Below, piece after piece: positions 48,775 through 63,208 of a DNA stretch of 64,000 bases (position 1 is its first letter; each line of letters opens with the position of its first letter). The DNA lies in NCBI GenBank assembly GCA_026413225.1, contig CM048554.1:71106463-71170462 (forward strand), written 5' to 3'. Source of the DNA: Otis tarda (lineage: Eukaryota > Chordata > Aves > Otidiformes > Otididae). The position numbers were made by a program, and so were the translations under genes. The notes below the pieces were generated by a model. The model was not told the DNA's origin. It did not search any database and worked only from the letters and a program-made list of their open reading frames with translations.

Positions 48775-51700
48775 GGATTTGGTGGGATGTCTGGTTATGC
48801 AATGTTTAACCTCTTTGTTGTTAGGAAGCTAGAGCTCCAGGAAACATCATCAGTCCTTCTTGGCCTTGGGTAGCTGAATAAAATCTGAGAAGAATTTGGC
48901 AGACCCTAATGCATTGTCCTGACAGGACAGCAGAACAAACTTCAGAGACAACTTAAATCTAAGTAAAAACAACACCTCCCCATTACCACCACTCAGTACA
49001 TTCTCCTCTCAGAACAAAAGCAAGCACAGGAAAAAAAGCGTAACCCAACAAGCCTGTCCGTTCCCAGGCATGAACTTGGACTGCTGGAGAAGAGTATTGG
49101 ATGATTACAGGTTGGCCAAGATGGCATGTTTCCAGGTATTCCAGGATTAGGAAATTGTGAAATGCCTGCTTGCTGCTTGAAAACATGCAAAAATGTCCTT
49201 TAGAGTGTCAAAGGAAAATAGGCTACAGCTGATAGACTGCTATAATTTTAAAAATGACATTTCTACATCTATGTCTGCAGCATGGGAAGCTGAGCTGTCA
49301 GAGCTCAGTATCTGTTCAGCAAGGTAGCCTGGTTCAAGCAGAGCACAGCGATAACACAGGGCTTGTGCTGCCAGCAACCAAACAGTTTTCCTAGAATTGC
49401 TGACTCCCCAAAGTGCTTCTGTTTCTTTCTTTCTTGCAGGAAGCATAAATGCTCCATCCTCAGCCTTTCAAGCATTTCTGTCAGCTGCTCTTTTAAATTA
49501 CAGGATGACCCTGATGAAACATGAATTCAATAAAACATGATTTGTCACGTAAATAGCTGGAAACTAGAATAATGTGCCCCAATATTAGACACATTTGGAG
49601 AGACTAGGGATTTGTATCAGTACAAAGAAGCTGAAATAGCTATTTAAAAACAACAGTTTTAGACTCTTCCCATTTATAGCTATAAACATTTGGGATGGTA
49701 TGTTCTTTGCTATATATTACATCTTGCTCAGAAAATGAAGAGGCAGGACTGGGAACAGTATATTTTTTTTAATTACCTTCAACATGTGGCAATACAGGTG
49801 TGCAGAGGAGTCCAGCGCTCGTCAGCTGCAGTGACCATATTGCAGAGACTGCCCCATTGTCTCATCAGATTGTTCCCCAAACGGACATGCTTGAAGGGGA
49901 ACAGATCTTAGCTTCCAGAAGGGAGGCACAAAGGGTACTGAATTTACCATTTCAACTGAAGACACATCTTTGCTTTGGCAAGTACTAATTAAACTAACCA
50001 AGCCCTGGGAAATTACTAAAGGTGAACTGCAAGACTTTCTTTTCACCCCCAAAAACATAGTTATAAGTCAAAATACAAATTTTGCTGGAAATCAACAGGA
50101 TGGAAATCCTAGGTGAAGAAATGACAAGGAAAATCTCCACCTTTGAAAAGCAGGTGCTCTCTTGCTGAGGCACGTGCTTAGGACTTCAGAGTCCTATCTT
50201 CAAGGCCCTAGTTTTCTAGGCACAGTTGACAGTGATTCTGAAATGCCGAGTATGCATGACCTTCCTTTCCCATGAAAATAGGTGAAAGCTGTCGTCTTCA
50301 TAAAACATTTGAGGTTCAAAAGCTGTGACACAAGTATGGTCTCACTTCAATCTAGCCACTGCAGAAATAATGAGTAAGACTGATATTTGTAAAAGTTCAA
50401 GCAATGATGCAGAATGGGTTTTAAAAAAAAATAAAAATGTTGCTATATCTGGATTACAGATTTGTTGTAAGTATTTGAAATCATAAGTTGTTTGTTAAGT
50501 GGTATTAAGTTTTAGCAGGGAAAGAAGAGCCAGCCCTGGGTACTGTATCTTTAAGTGCCTTAGCTTCACAAGCACACAAAACCAGGGGCAGGGACATTGC
50601 AGAAATGAATGTTTATTAAACAGAGCTTGCTGGAGACGGATACCAAAAAAACAAGAATGAGTTTCAAGCACTTGAATGCATCTGTGCTCCTGCTGGGAAT
50701 CAATGACAGAGCTGCAAATAGATTCTAGGCATCTTGCCTCTCCATTACCAGCTTTAACGCTGGACTCATTCACTCCTAACCAAACACGCTGCTTGAAAGG
50801 TTTGTGCTTCACTGAGTCCCAAATTCACTTCTTCCCAAACTACGTCAGACTGTGGGATTGTAGTTATTTTATTAAGAGAGAATGGGCTACCCACGGGTGA
50901 AAAGGCCAGGAGCTGATTCCATTAGTTATGCAGCTGGCTCCAGAGGATCCACTGATATGAGACCAGTTTTTACTCATTTGCAGAGCATTTCTTTTTCCTT
51001 AAGCTGACCACCAAATTGCAGGATTTGAGATGCCTGCTGGAAAGAGTCAAATCCATTACCACTGAGGCATATACTTGCTATAAAAGCTAAAATTACAGTC
51101 TTCATGTTTAAACATCTGGTCACAACCCAGGAGGGATGTATCCCTGCTGGCCATGAAAAAGTAAATCTTAAATAAGTATAAGTTAATTGCCTGTAGTAAT
51201 ATGGAATCTTTGTGATCATTTGTATTCCAGCATATGAGTGGGTATTCATTAAGCTGTATTTTCAGGCATTTACAGAGATTATTTAACACATACATTACCA
51301 AAATTATTAGCTGTAAATTGGAGAAAATGTGCCCTGCACACTGGAACTGTCATTTTATTCCACTCAGTATCGCTGAATCAAGAGCCTAGATAATATATTC
51401 ACAGATCAACATGACAGGAGGAGATACACAGTTTGAGCTTCTGTGTATGTCTCTATTCATCTGAGCACACACTCTGCAGCTACCTGTGCCTAATGGGTTA
51501 CTACCTTGCCCTTTTCCAGTGCACAGAACACACTGGGATCTAGGATCTGACCTATACTCTTTTTCTGTCTTCTGGAAATTTTAGTACATGACTTGGGGGG
51601 TGGGAGAGGGGGAAGGAAAAAAAAATAAAGGAAGAAAACATTCCAGGACTCTTCTTCATATTTCTATTTCCTCCTTATACCTCCTTAGTCCCTGGACACG

Positions 51701-51970
51701 TGTCCCATGATTCCATTTGCAGAAAAGTGCAGGTGAGAACCTATATTGAAAAGGGATCAGGGAGGTAACAGGGAGTCAACACCAGCAATGCCATCAATTG
51801 GAGAGCTGCAAGGAAAGCAGAGTGATAAAGATTTCTTCATACTGCTGCCAAGCCTGGGACACCAGAAATGTTAGTTTGCCCACTAACATCATTGATCAAT
51901 GTATATTAATGTATTAATGTAATATTAATGTATTTACCACTACATTATTGATCAATGTATATTAATTACT
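48775..51970. other. Gene-free stretch
   Basis: Open frames reach 105 codons (50495-50812, minus) with no domain seen. A splice-acceptor-like TTTCTTTCTTTCTTGCAG ends near 49439 but is followed by no recognisable exon. The 20-bp word beginning ATTGATCAATGTAT is repeated at 51891 and 51947 within an AT-rich patch. Confidence 0.6.
51891..51966. repeat. 20-bp direct repeat around an AT-rich patch
   Basis: ATTGATCAATGTATATTAAT occurs at 51891-51910 and 51947-51966. Each copy contains the palindrome ATTGATCAAT. TATTAATGTA-like words fill the space between. The CR1 tail fragment begins just after the second copy. Confidence 0.85.
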
Positions 51971-52023
51971 AAGATCTTGGAGGTCTTTTCCAACCTTTAT
52001 GATTCTACGATTCTGTGATTCTA
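51971..52023 (+). mobile_element. Very short CR1 LINE 3' end
   Basis: AAGATCTTGGAGGTCTTTTC and CAACCTTTATGATTCTACGA followed by TTCTGTGATTCTAC is the extreme CR1 3' UTR and octamer tail. Only about 50 bp of the element is present. Confidence 0.85.
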
Positions 52024-52243
52024 CTAGCCCTTTGCAACTTTCCACCCCTAACTGTCAATGGTGGACTCAAGATATCTTGCTGCCAAAATTTCTACAGAAA
52101 TTGAATGTCCCAGGCATCAGTGAAGAATGTTCTAAAGGTTCCACCACACCAGTATAAGATGATGCAAACTCATCCACCAACTGAAACCTAAACTTACTCA
52201 ACTTTGTTCTGGATAAGTTTACAATGTTTTGTATATCTTTCAG

Positions 52244-52300
52244 AAAAAAAAAAAAAAAACCAAGAAACAAAAACCAAAACAAAACATAAAAAACCCCCAC
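52244..52300. repeat. Poly-A run with A/C-rich trailer
   Basis: Sixteen A bases are followed by CCAAGAAACAAAAACC-type text. It is low-complexity sequence; no retroposed body precedes it on the plus strand. Confidence 0.8.
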
Positions 52301-52556
52301 AAACTTGCAGAAAGATATATAAGCTTTGAAGTGTAAAGCAAAGTTCAAGATACTGGACAAAGCAGGAGGTGACTTCTAATGGAAGCTGTCTTCCCAGCAT
52401 TTTGCTCTCTTTTGTCCCTCTGGAGTTCTGTAGCTTGAATGCCTCCATCAGAAATAATTTGCAGTAATATTTGCACAAAGGAAAACAGTGTTTAATGTAA
52501 TAGACCCTAAGCCAAATACATCTACATAAATGAGGAATAGCGAACCATTTTTAAAG

Positions 52557-52572
52557 AGAGAAAGAGAGAGAG
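52557..52572. repeat. Short GA-rich run
   Basis: GAGAAAGAGAGAGAGAG is an imperfect dinucleotide repeat. Confidence 0.75.
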
Positions 52573-55500
52573 ATTTTTGAATGTATCTACATGCAGGACA
52601 TGGTCGTGGCAGAAACAGAGTACAAGCTACAACATGCTGTGACACAAAAAAAAAATATTTTGTATCCAAGCACTTGAAATTTTCAAGCAAATTATATGTG
52701 GAAAATATGGATCCAATGGGGAGTTTCTTACAGTAGACGGACTTTCAAAGACAATAGCAAATAGAAGCAGAAAGCTTCAAGAAAGGAATCTGAACAAAAT
52801 GTCTTTCAGCTTCTAAAATGCAGAAACTTTCTCTCAGATTACAAATATGTAATTGTTGTGCATGGTAGTGTTTGGTATCACGGGGTAACGTTGGGTGATA
52901 GGCACACACAAGTCTTGGAAAACGGATAATTTACCCTGCATGTTTGCATACTACAAAAAAAATGTAAGGGCAACCCCAAAGTAGTTTTACACTGCTTAAG
53001 GTAGCCAAGTGTGGGATCTCAAATAAATACAGGAAAAAATACAAAAGAATCATCTAGCTATAAAGGTCCAAGTTTAGCTTGCTCCGGGGTTGATATAAAC
53101 CTATCTGAAATACCTTGGCCATAGTGCCACTTTGTGTGGACATTGTTATCCCTGTTACGAAAATAAAACCAAATACATCAATTAGCAACAGCATAGATAG
53201 TTGTAATACATAGTTTGCTCATCACAAGATTAATTCCAAATATTAAACCTTGACTAGCTCATTTCATGTAGTCTGTTCAGTAGCTCTTGTCAAATCAAGC
53301 CTCTGCTACACACTTCCAGACGGTTAAATAGGAAAAAGCCAGTAAAAATGCAAAACCAGTAAGTCCAAGACATTCTTTCTTACTAGTCCAATGTTGTTCT
53401 TTATGATGTTTAGAACATAGTACGACTTTAGAGATGCATGTAGGAGGATGGTTCTAAGTAGCAATAATGGCTATTAACTTCCAGTCAACCTTCTACAGTG
53501 CAATTCTGCGTCTCCTGAAATATATGACAGCAAAGCAAAAGAGAAGAAAAACAAGATAATCCACTAGTTCTTTGTGATTAAAACACTGCAGGCAGCCTCA
53601 ACACCAATAATACTTCCCTGTCACCAAGTTCAGACATCGTATTCACCTGTGGTATTCACATCAGCAGAAGACATTGTAAAACTCGAGAAGAAACCCATCA
53701 GAGCACAGTTTCACCATTTCTTGAAGATGCCTCTGGTGCAGCCCACTGCTTCTGCACCTGTCAAACAATAAATATTGCCAGGAGAAAAGCAAAAATCCTA
53801 TGTGCCAGATCCTCCTCCCTGATCAAAAAGCCAGATGGATTCTCTACATGTGCTTTACATCAGGCAAGGGAGCAGAGTGCATGTATCGAGTGCCATGAAT
53901 CAGATAAAAACATAAACTTAAACCATCAGTGCATTTGGTAAGCTTACTGTCCTATATTTAGACTTGAAGTAAAGAATTCATCTTCCAATCAACCACATCA
54001 AGTCGTATAGAAGGGAGAAAGATAACAGTACTGCACTACATCTAATAAAAAATCCTACTTGCTGAGACACTGAGTACGTTTGATCCACAAGCCAAATAAT
54101 TCACCTATGAATAACAGAATGTTGACAGGATATAGATTTGATTTTCAAGAAGGATATAGGGCAAAAGAAAAGTCACTTGGGCCAGAACTACCAGTACAGC
54201 TATGCAGCATATTCATTTTTTTTCAATGATGTTGTGTGCTAAACACCTATTGAACTTACCTTACTGTTCTGCAAAGACTCAACAGTTTCATCACATGCCA
54301 AGGGAAAGATCAGGACATTTTGTTCTTTTCAGTCTCTAGATAAAGGCAAGAGACTATCTACTTGTAAAAAGGCCAACTGCAAACCTGATTTTCAATGTTT
54401 TTAGATTTCATTTTTAAAAAATCAAAATAAAATTCCACAAAAATCGCTATGATTATCTTTCCCATAGGCTGGCTCATTTTACCCTAACTTTAATTCGGAG
54501 TTCCTAGAACCATCCTCCTTTCTGGTATAATTTTTGTATCATGTGGCTAGCAATTATTAAAATTGTATATATGAAATTACTGCTAGGGAACTGTTTAGCA
54601 TATTCTATAATCCTCTAATATAACTCATCAAGAGTTGACAAGGACCTGACTATGAAAACTACTAGTCCTCCACAGAACAGCAAGAAGCAGCTCTTTAGGA
54701 GCACAGTTTGTGAACTGACAGTGAACTCATTTTTTGAAGGACAATAGATTATATCTTCCCTTATAAAGAAGCAGACATGTAAAAGAATCTGGCATGGACT
54801 TTCAACATATACCTTCAACTACATAAATACTGAAATCCCTAAGTATGAGATTAGACATCTGTCTATCTAATTAGACCAAATAAGACAATTGTGCTTTTAA
54901 GTTTAAAAAGTGATGCAATGGTTTGAAAAATTACTCTAAAAACATATTTCTACTGTCTCACAATAATTCAATTTCAAATATGTTCTTGCACTAGAGACAG
55001 ATTCTTTGTCCCCTCCAATTTATCTAAGAATATGAAAAATGAATTGTTTCTAGCCCATCAATCCATGCCTGGAAAACAAATCAAACAAAAGTAATGCAAC
55101 AAATACAAAAGAATCAGGCATATTTTCTGTGTCTGCACTGTTTTCACAAGGCTGACATGAATAACTCTGGCCACTCTGCTGAGAGTGATCAGACTGCACA
55201 GAATCCAGCCAGGTAAGAAAGCAGGACTGGAATGCAACAGATCTTCTGATTATTACACAGAAAAATAAACCAATGAACCACAAAAATTAAATTTAGCTGT
55301 CTGAAGTTAAATATTAAAATACAAGTTTTGACAGTTGCTTTTTTCAGAGCTGCTACAACTCTAGCTCGAGATAACTAGGGGTATCTGAAATTCCCATTCT
55401 ACTTTGTCTTAAGTGCAGATACTTAAAACTCAGACGAAATATCTTCAGCTTCTAATTATGGAGTAAAATGACTAATTTAAAACACATAGATCTGAGATTT

Positions 55501-58500
55501 TTGGCTGGAGCCTACAGCTGCACTTGAACCTCTGACTGCTTCTTTCCCTTCAGTGCCTCATAAAACTGCTTACTCTGAATGTGTTTGAAGTCACCTTCCC
55601 AACTGAAGCATTAACAAATTGCAAGATGGGCCATAAGAGCAGGTACAGCTTTTTCTGAGTTGAGTCCAAATTACTTTTTCCATGTTTGTCTGAAAGTTGT
55701 CAGTAGTGTTACAGGAAGCAACATAAGTCCAGTGGATTTTCTGTAGATCAATACAGAATATTTTAAGTCTTCTAAGATCACATACAAATTTGCATGAATT
55801 TTCTGAATGCTTCTGTATGCAGTGTTTTCTGAAGCTTCTTCTTGGAGGACATTTCTGAAATCCCACTAGTTCTCAGTAAATCAGTTCCATGATATTCAAG
55901 TGATTTAAAGCTAATGTACCGAGAAGATTTGGGACATGAAAAAATACTCTTAATTATAGTATTTAGGTGAAGTTTAATGCATAGAGAATGGCTGGCAGTC
56001 AAAAGAAATCTTAAGGATTTTCACTTCAGCTGTAAAAGGAGTGATACTTGCTTGCAGTATTACAAAAAGCAGCTGAAGCCTGCCCGCCAGACAATAGAGT
56101 GAAACCCAGTGCATGCTAACTAACAAGGATGCCTGGAGTGAGGGGATTGTATTAACTGCAAGAACCAAGAACACTTATTATACAGGTATATTTTCTTCCA
56201 GAACAATAAAAAAACGTTGCTACACTGTTCTTGGGATTGGAGTAAAAACCAAATCTGCCAGGAAAAGAGCCCAAACTCCCTAAGGAGATAATTCATTTTC
56301 CAAAAGAAAGCAAATTCTTTTTTTTTCTATAGAAACGTTTGCAGTGATCAGAAACTTTCCCACTGCTGGAAAGGAACAGGGGATGGAAAACTCAGCATGT
56401 TTCTTCTCTTTGTATCAGTACTCTTTACACAGTCTCTTTATAACCCACAAGTTTAATACATTCATTAAATACACTAAGCTATAGAATGACTTTAGGTATC
56501 AGCAGGGGGATATTTGTCAACTTATGATACACCACACAAGATACGTGTCAAGCTTTACAATGATTCAGCTATAGCAAGAGCCTGCCCATTAAAATGTTCT
56601 GTGTCAAATGAAGCTCTCTATTATTCTAGTCAACTTTTTCAAGCCTGCTTGAATTCTGAAGTACACAGTATCTGACCTTTGGGGGGCTTTTCTTTGTTTT
56701 CCCCTTGATTGACTATCGGAAGGAGGTCAGCTGTTGTTGAACTTACCGTCATTTTGGTGTGCCTGTACATTCACACGTGGTGCTTGCCCTTATACACAGA
56801 CTGGCTCGAGCGGAGTCAAACCTAAGATTCAGGTTTCTGCTAGATCTTCTTTAGCAGATATCCGGAGATAAATGCACTATATAAATATTGTGACAGTATT
56901 ATTGTGTTATAATGCACTAAAGCACCCCTGCAGGGAAAGGGCTACAACACTTAACAATTCTTTCCCATCTCTACTAAGTACGTGAAAGGAGCACAACAAA
57001 TCTGAAATAATTTAGCCAATACTGTACCAGTTACTTGTGTTTTTCTTTTTTTTTTTCCCCAAGGAAAATCCTAGAACTTGCTGGTGGTTAGGCTAAATCC
57101 CAAAAGGAGTGCTTAAAGTAGAATCTTGATTGGATCCAGTTTGCTGCAATATTTAACTTACCTGAAGCCAAGAAGATGAGGATAAAGTACTTGAGCACAG
57201 AGGAAAAGCTGCAGCCATTTGAGCAGGGAAGTTACAGCCACATTGTCTCTTTGTGTTCCCCATCAATAACCACTTCTGACCATAATCATGAAACCAATAG
57301 TTGCTGTACTTAAAGCTGTACCTTGCACAGTGAAATCCCGACCAAATGCCAAGCATTAGTTTTTAAAGAGCTACAAATAGAGAGACTAAATGACAAGTAT
57401 AATTAAGGAAAAATTCGAGGGCCTTATGCTTTTAAAGTGTCTTTTTTTTCTATTTCTTTGGAAAACAGAAAAAAAATGCAAATTCTGAAAAAGTCATCAA
57501 TAAACCATCCAGAGGCCAAAATGCTTCATGTGCTCATAAGTATGTAACAATCCTTCTTCCTGAGGAGTTGAGATTGAGCCCTGAAGCTACAACACTTTGC
57601 ATGTAGTGTCTTTTTTTTTACCCTTATTCTATCTCATATTAGTGAGAGCTGCAGGCAAGGTTTGTTTTCCCTCATTCATTTGCTTCAGTTGTGTCACACG
57701 TCATGGTTAGCTTCTTTAACAGAGTGTTTGCAGATGAGGTTGTAAAAATCATTAGCCACGGTTGGCAGATGCTAGGTACTGCTAGGATGCTGTTCCAATA
57801 ACTTCTTTTCTTTAATTAAAATTCTAAATAAATCATGAGGTTTTGCAAACACAAGCCTACAGTACTTTCATAAGATGAAAGCTGCACTGACTGCTGGCAG
57901 TCTTGATGCAGCTCTTTAGCTTCTTATTTCTTCCATGTTTTGTTTTGTTGGGTTTTTTTCTTTTCCTTGGCCTTCACACAAAATCCCCATATGCATATGC
58001 ACTTCTTCAATGCTTAAAAATCATTATTGCTGAAGATCAATATAAAGAAAACATCTGTGGCTCTTGGTGCACAAACAGACTTACTCTGGGTTTGTTTTGC
58101 TTTGTTTTGTTTTGCTTTTTACAAAGAATGCAACTAAAACCCCATGTAAAAGTAAAGGAAGTATTTTATATTCAGTTACCTATTGATTTTTTTGTGGTAT
58201 TCTTGTGGAACATAGATGTGGGAGCATTAAATATGCACAGCAGAATAATATTTATTTGCCATAAAACCTGAATAAATTTCATCTTTTGCTCCTTGTTTCT
58301 ATGGGAACAAATTCTATTGAACAAACAGTCTTTGAATAATATTTTATTATTTCTAGTTATATTAATTACAATTCAATATGTCATGTTAAAATAATTTCAA
58401 TTGTAATGAGAAACTTTAATACTGATGCAAGCTTAAAAAAAATACGCCAGTTGAGCTTAAAATAATTTATGCTACCTGTAATTTTTCGTTTCCATTGATA

Positions 58501-58711
58501 CTAGATCTAATTATTGAATGTTTGCATTTGAAATCTTAATGGGGTGATGTTTTATCCTAGCATTAAGAAAGAACACAAAATAACCATGATGAAAAGAGCA
58601 AAAGTTGTAGAAAAATAGTTTTACCAATGCAATGTGCCACTAAGGACACATTGGTCACAATGTCCCTGCATTTTCCAGTTTTCTGTAAAGCTACTTTCTG
58701 TAAGTCTACCC

Positions 58712-58734
58712 TTTTTTTTTTTTTTTTTTTTTTT
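58712..58734. repeat. Poly-T run of 23
   Basis: This is the longest mononucleotide run in the window. On the minus strand it would be a poly-A tract, but no processed pseudogene or LINE body is recognisable beside it. Confidence 0.95.
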
Positions 58735-58986
58735 GCTAAATCAGTAGACAAACATCTGAAATACGATTTTTAATACAAATTGAAATGAGACTGGTATTGC
58801 AACCTAGTCTGTTGGTTAGCCTCTTACGCCTACATAAAATCAATGGAGTCCCTCACAGAACAGCTCAGATGGATCAGCATGCAGAAATGGGCTCCAAAAT
58901 GATTCTATTATGGAACAGTAAAATTATTTTGAAGTGTTTAACCAACACTAAATTTGGCAAACCCAGTATATAAATAACCAATATAA

Positions 58987-59047
58987 ACAACAACAAAACC
59001 ACCACCACCAACAAAAAAAAACCAATCCAAAACAAACAAAAAAAAAG
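58987..59047. repeat. A/C-rich low-complexity patch (AAC and ACC units)
   Basis: ACAACAACAAAACC is followed by ACCACCACCA and A-rich runs. It is a compound simple-sequence tract. Confidence 0.85.
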
Positions 59048-62000
59048 GCATTTATGTGAAGGGAGAACTTAGTATTATCCTGGAGAAATTAAAACCACCA
59101 TAACAAGTTCACTGGCTTTTGGTTTTTTGTGTTGTTCCATTGCTAATCTAATTACTCATACGTAAAATATAAAAAGTCAGGCAACATTTTTGTTTTTAAA
59201 AAAATGAAAATCAGTTGTAGCCTTATTCAGCATTACCCAGCCTTTTCTTAATTATCCTACATAATAAATGTAAATAATAAATAAATAATTTTCTTAATTG
59301 CTCTAGAATTATTCTATTCTCTTTGTCTTGAATTAATTTTCACATTAGAAAGTCATGCAAATCATGACTTCAACATAAGTTAAAGATTAAAGGACAATTC
59401 AGAAAAAGTAGCAAATTCTTGGCACAATATGCATTTGTTGTGTTAAAATAGCAAGGGGACATCTGAAAAATATGTGAAAATAACAATGTATTATTACTTT
59501 ATCAAAGGCAACTTAATTATTTAAGCATTCTCATGACTGCTTTTGTTTAGAAAACACTGACTAGCAAAGTTCTGTTCATGTTCTCCGGTGGTAGGACCCA
59601 CGATCACAGAAATAGAAATTTACTTTCAAATTTTTCATCTGCCACCACTCAAATCTCACAAGCCTGTCAAAATCGATAATCTACATTAGAAATGTGTTGA
59701 TAAGTTGTAAAAAAAACATTGCAGAGATGTTCATTTAACACTTGGGATACCTAATGAATTTGAATAATGGGTTTGCAACTGTGGTGTGCTAAAGGATCAG
59801 GAGTTATTTTTATTTCTTACTAAATGGAATTATTCACTATCCATAAATACTTAAAATATAAATACTTGAAGATGCAATATTTTGCATTTGGCAACATGTT
59901 GTGTAAACATGATGAGTCCAGAGAGGAAAAAAAAAAAATCTCATTACAAGCTTCTTTGTTCTACTTTATTGTTTCTTGTGATCTGCAATACAGTCAGAAA
60001 TGGTAGGATTTTTTTGAAGTAGAATGACAATAATTCTTTTCTAATATAGCCCTGGATTGACAAAGTGAAGTCATTCTTCTTATTACAGAGGAGATAGTGG
60101 TCCTCATAATACAGACTAGTCCACATTTAATCCCAAAAATAAATCATAAAAAGATTTTTTTATGCTATTTTGTAGACCTGGCCCATTTAATTCAGTAAGG
60201 TTATTAGAAGTTACATTTGTAATTTGTTCCAGGACCATGAAACTAAAGCAATTACTTATTGGGAAATAACTTTTTCAGAAAAAAAATTCCTTCAGTCTAT
60301 CCTAATGAACAGAAATGACCCTACAAATCAAAGTTTTCGCTTCAGTGAAGTTTGTAACTGAGGAGGACACTCAAAAAGGAGAAAAGCCACTTAAGACATT
60401 CATTTTGAAACAATTGAATAAGGCACTTGTCACCACAGCAGGAAAGAAACAGAAAAGCACTTAAAGCCTCTGCCTGTACAAGTAATTTATTTTAGCAATC
60501 ATCTCCAAAGATATACAGGAAACAAAATGCAAAGGAAATAACTAATGAGGGTTCATTAATCTAAACTCCAGCACTCACTAATTTATAGGAATGGGATATG
60601 TATTAAAAGTTCCCACAACGCAAAAGATATAAAATGAAATGTATCAGAAGATGTTTTTTAGAGTCAGCTAAACATAGCTTATGTAAGCACCTCAGCTAGG
60701 GTGAAAACTTCAGGAAGTACAACCCAGCAGGCCAGAAAATGCATACGGCCAAGAATTCAAATCATGTGTTTCAGTCACTGCTCTGACTAAAACAGTCTTT
60801 TAGTTGAGGGCTTTAGCAAATAGCTAGTCATTATTTTAGACATTCCAGAGGATGTAGAAAATGCTCAGTACATTTTCCATCTCTCAAAGCAAAATAACTT
60901 GTTTCTGGTTACCACTAGTTAATCTTCTGCCCAGTAAAATGCAAACACAAGTAAGAGAGAATATTAAGTGATATTTTAGAAAGCTGTAATAAGGAAGAAG
61001 ACTGCAGGAAAAGCAGCAAGAAATAATGAAATTCTCAACAGGAATTCATTTGATAGAAGTGGTAGGGGACTAAGGAGAAATGGAAAAACAGTAAAGTAAG
61101 TGGTCACACGAAGAGTAGGTAGGTATTGAGGAAGCACAAACAGATGGTGAAGGAACCAATTAATTAAGGAGCAGAGGGACAGAGTGGCAATGACTGGGAG
61201 GCGATACATGCATTGGCTCCCGAGGAAGCTTTTTGTTGCTATGGTTCTGAAGACAGAAATTGAAAAGCATACAGAATTCCTCTATATGCATTTTTTATAT
61301 GGGCCAAAATATTGAGAAATGGGATGAGAAATCAGTGGCTAAATTCTTTATTTCCAGGCAAAAGAACTGTTCTGCAAGCTCTTCCATTGCAGCAAGAGCA
61401 CATGGCAAGGACTACTACCTCAGAGCTTACCATGTTCTTGGGTTTCACTTCAAGAGATGCAATGCAGAGTGCATCCTTATCTGTATTAGCGTGTACTCTT
61501 ATTTCAGACTGTGATGGCACCTTTGAAGCAAACTTCTTTGTCTTCCGCCATGCTTCATTTCATACTGGAATTGGTCTTGCACTGCACAAACTGGTCCCCC
61601 TTTTCAGATGAAACCAGAAGATATTGGGCTGGGGCCCTCCTAACAAGTCCTAGCTGCTAATAGATCCATGGAACCAGACTAGAGGTAGTGTGAAGTAAAC
61701 CTTCTGATATACACATAGGTTGGATGTCATGTCTGCAATACCAACAGTTTTGCTCTTCAGTTTCGCTCCTATTGGTCTGCTTTACCAGCTTACATAGATA
61801 AAGCCCAAGAGGCACTTGCAGAAATACAACATGCAATCTAGAGTCAAATGTGTTGCCCAAGACTTTTAATTTTAGGAAGATTTTCCTTGATTTTGCCTGA
61901 CTTTGCTTCCCTCCCTTGACTTCATAAACTCTCCAGGTTGCAACTTGGTTAAAATTCATACATCATTATTTTCAGTGGATCAGAACACATTTTTGAACAT

Positions 62001-63208
62001 CATAAAACAATGACTAAATGTAATAAAATATCATGTTAAGCATCTCAGGAAAATGATAGTATTTCAGATGTCTAATTTTTTTATATATTTAAAAATTTGT
62101 CTATAAACTTTAGAAACTTCTTCCCTTTCCTCATCCCAAAAAGACAATTTTATTTTTGTGCTATAAACTATACAGTAATCAAACAGTTCCCCTGTAACAT
62201 AAAGTATGTTAAAGTTACTTTACTTAACCCTATTTAAACTTAGGGCCACAGCAAAATTATTTCATTTTAAAGACAAAGGAATATTTTTATAGCATCTTAT
62301 AAGAACCACCAAATGGCAATACATGATATATTTTTTAAAATCCTGACAAACGTAGCAGGCAACAATGGGATAACTTCTTCGATACTCAGTAGTGGTTTTA
62401 CCACCTGCGAGTCACTGACATAACCAACAACTTCATTTATCACTACTAATCTAAAAATAAATAAAAACAAAAAGGAATTCCTTATTTCTATTTTACTGAA
62501 CACCACTCATTTTGAAGACCAAGGTAGGAACTTACAAAGTAGACAGTGAAACTAAATGACATTAAAAAAAAAAAATCATATTAATACAATAAGAGAAGCT
62601 TTTGTTCTTTATTTTGTAGTTCCTTTCAGCTCTTCATTTAATGCCATCTCTTAAACTTTGCTGTACCAGTGTTGTATCAGAGAATGACCAATAAGAATGC
62701 AACTGAAATGCCAGAGGAGAGGATATTCCATTATCACATGCAGACAAGAAAGTGACTGAACATATCCTATCTAGAAGGAACTGAACTATACTAGTAAGAA
62801 ACTTAGGGTATGTGTAAGGAGTTGGGGAGGAGGGTTGGTTTGTTGACTTTTTTAGCTTGTTTTCCCATTTTAACTTCTGATTGTCAAAGTGACATGTTCA
62901 GTACTGTTCATGCTCAGGAAGTGGGGAAATGAGACTTGCACAGGCATAAAGGTGAAGGTAGGTGGGAAGAAAGGCAGGAAGGATAGTCATTTCCCTTCCC
63001 ACACAACTTTCTGCGGTTCTAAAATTTTTCATGTTTCACACTAGAAACCCAATAGGGTAGAACTCAAGTCAAACTGAAGATACCTAAATATATCTATCTG
63101 CACATAAACTTAGGTAGGCCTAAGTGCCCATTGCAGTCAGTGGAGATTTAGCCATCAGTCAATGAAACTTATGACTTTCAGCTGACCAGTCAGCAGCGGC
63201 CTACTTTG

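Larger units (their letters stand above)
52024..63208. other. Long gene-free stretch rich in simple sequence
   Basis: The longest open frame is 122 codons (57903-58271, plus) and is a low-complexity hydrophobic read through T-rich DNA. The stretch includes an A run at 52244-52259 with an A/C-rich trailer, a T run of 23 at 58712-58734, and an A/C-rich patch at 58987-59047. An open frame at 53574-53771 is followed at once by AATAAA but has no recognisable domain. No transposon, RNA gene or convincing exon was identified in about 11 kb. Confidence 0.55.

Noticed and set aside
49422-49500. Splice acceptor TTTCTTTCTTTCTTGCAG suggesting an exon
   Set aside because: The following frames are either stopped at once or give an unremarkable short peptide; acceptor-like sites are common in T-rich DNA.
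53574-53771. 65-codon open frame followed at once by AATAAA, suggesting a processed pseudogene
   Set aside because: No known protein recognised, no poly-A tail after the signal, and AATAAA is frequent in AT-rich DNA.
57903-58271. 122-codon open frame on the plus strand
   Set aside because: The peptide is low-complexity (F, L, C from T- and TG-rich DNA), with no domain and no splice context.
58712-58734. Poly-T run as the poly-A tail of a minus-strand retrocopy
   Set aside because: The adjacent sequence shows no gene-like or LINE-like body and no flanking target duplication was seen.
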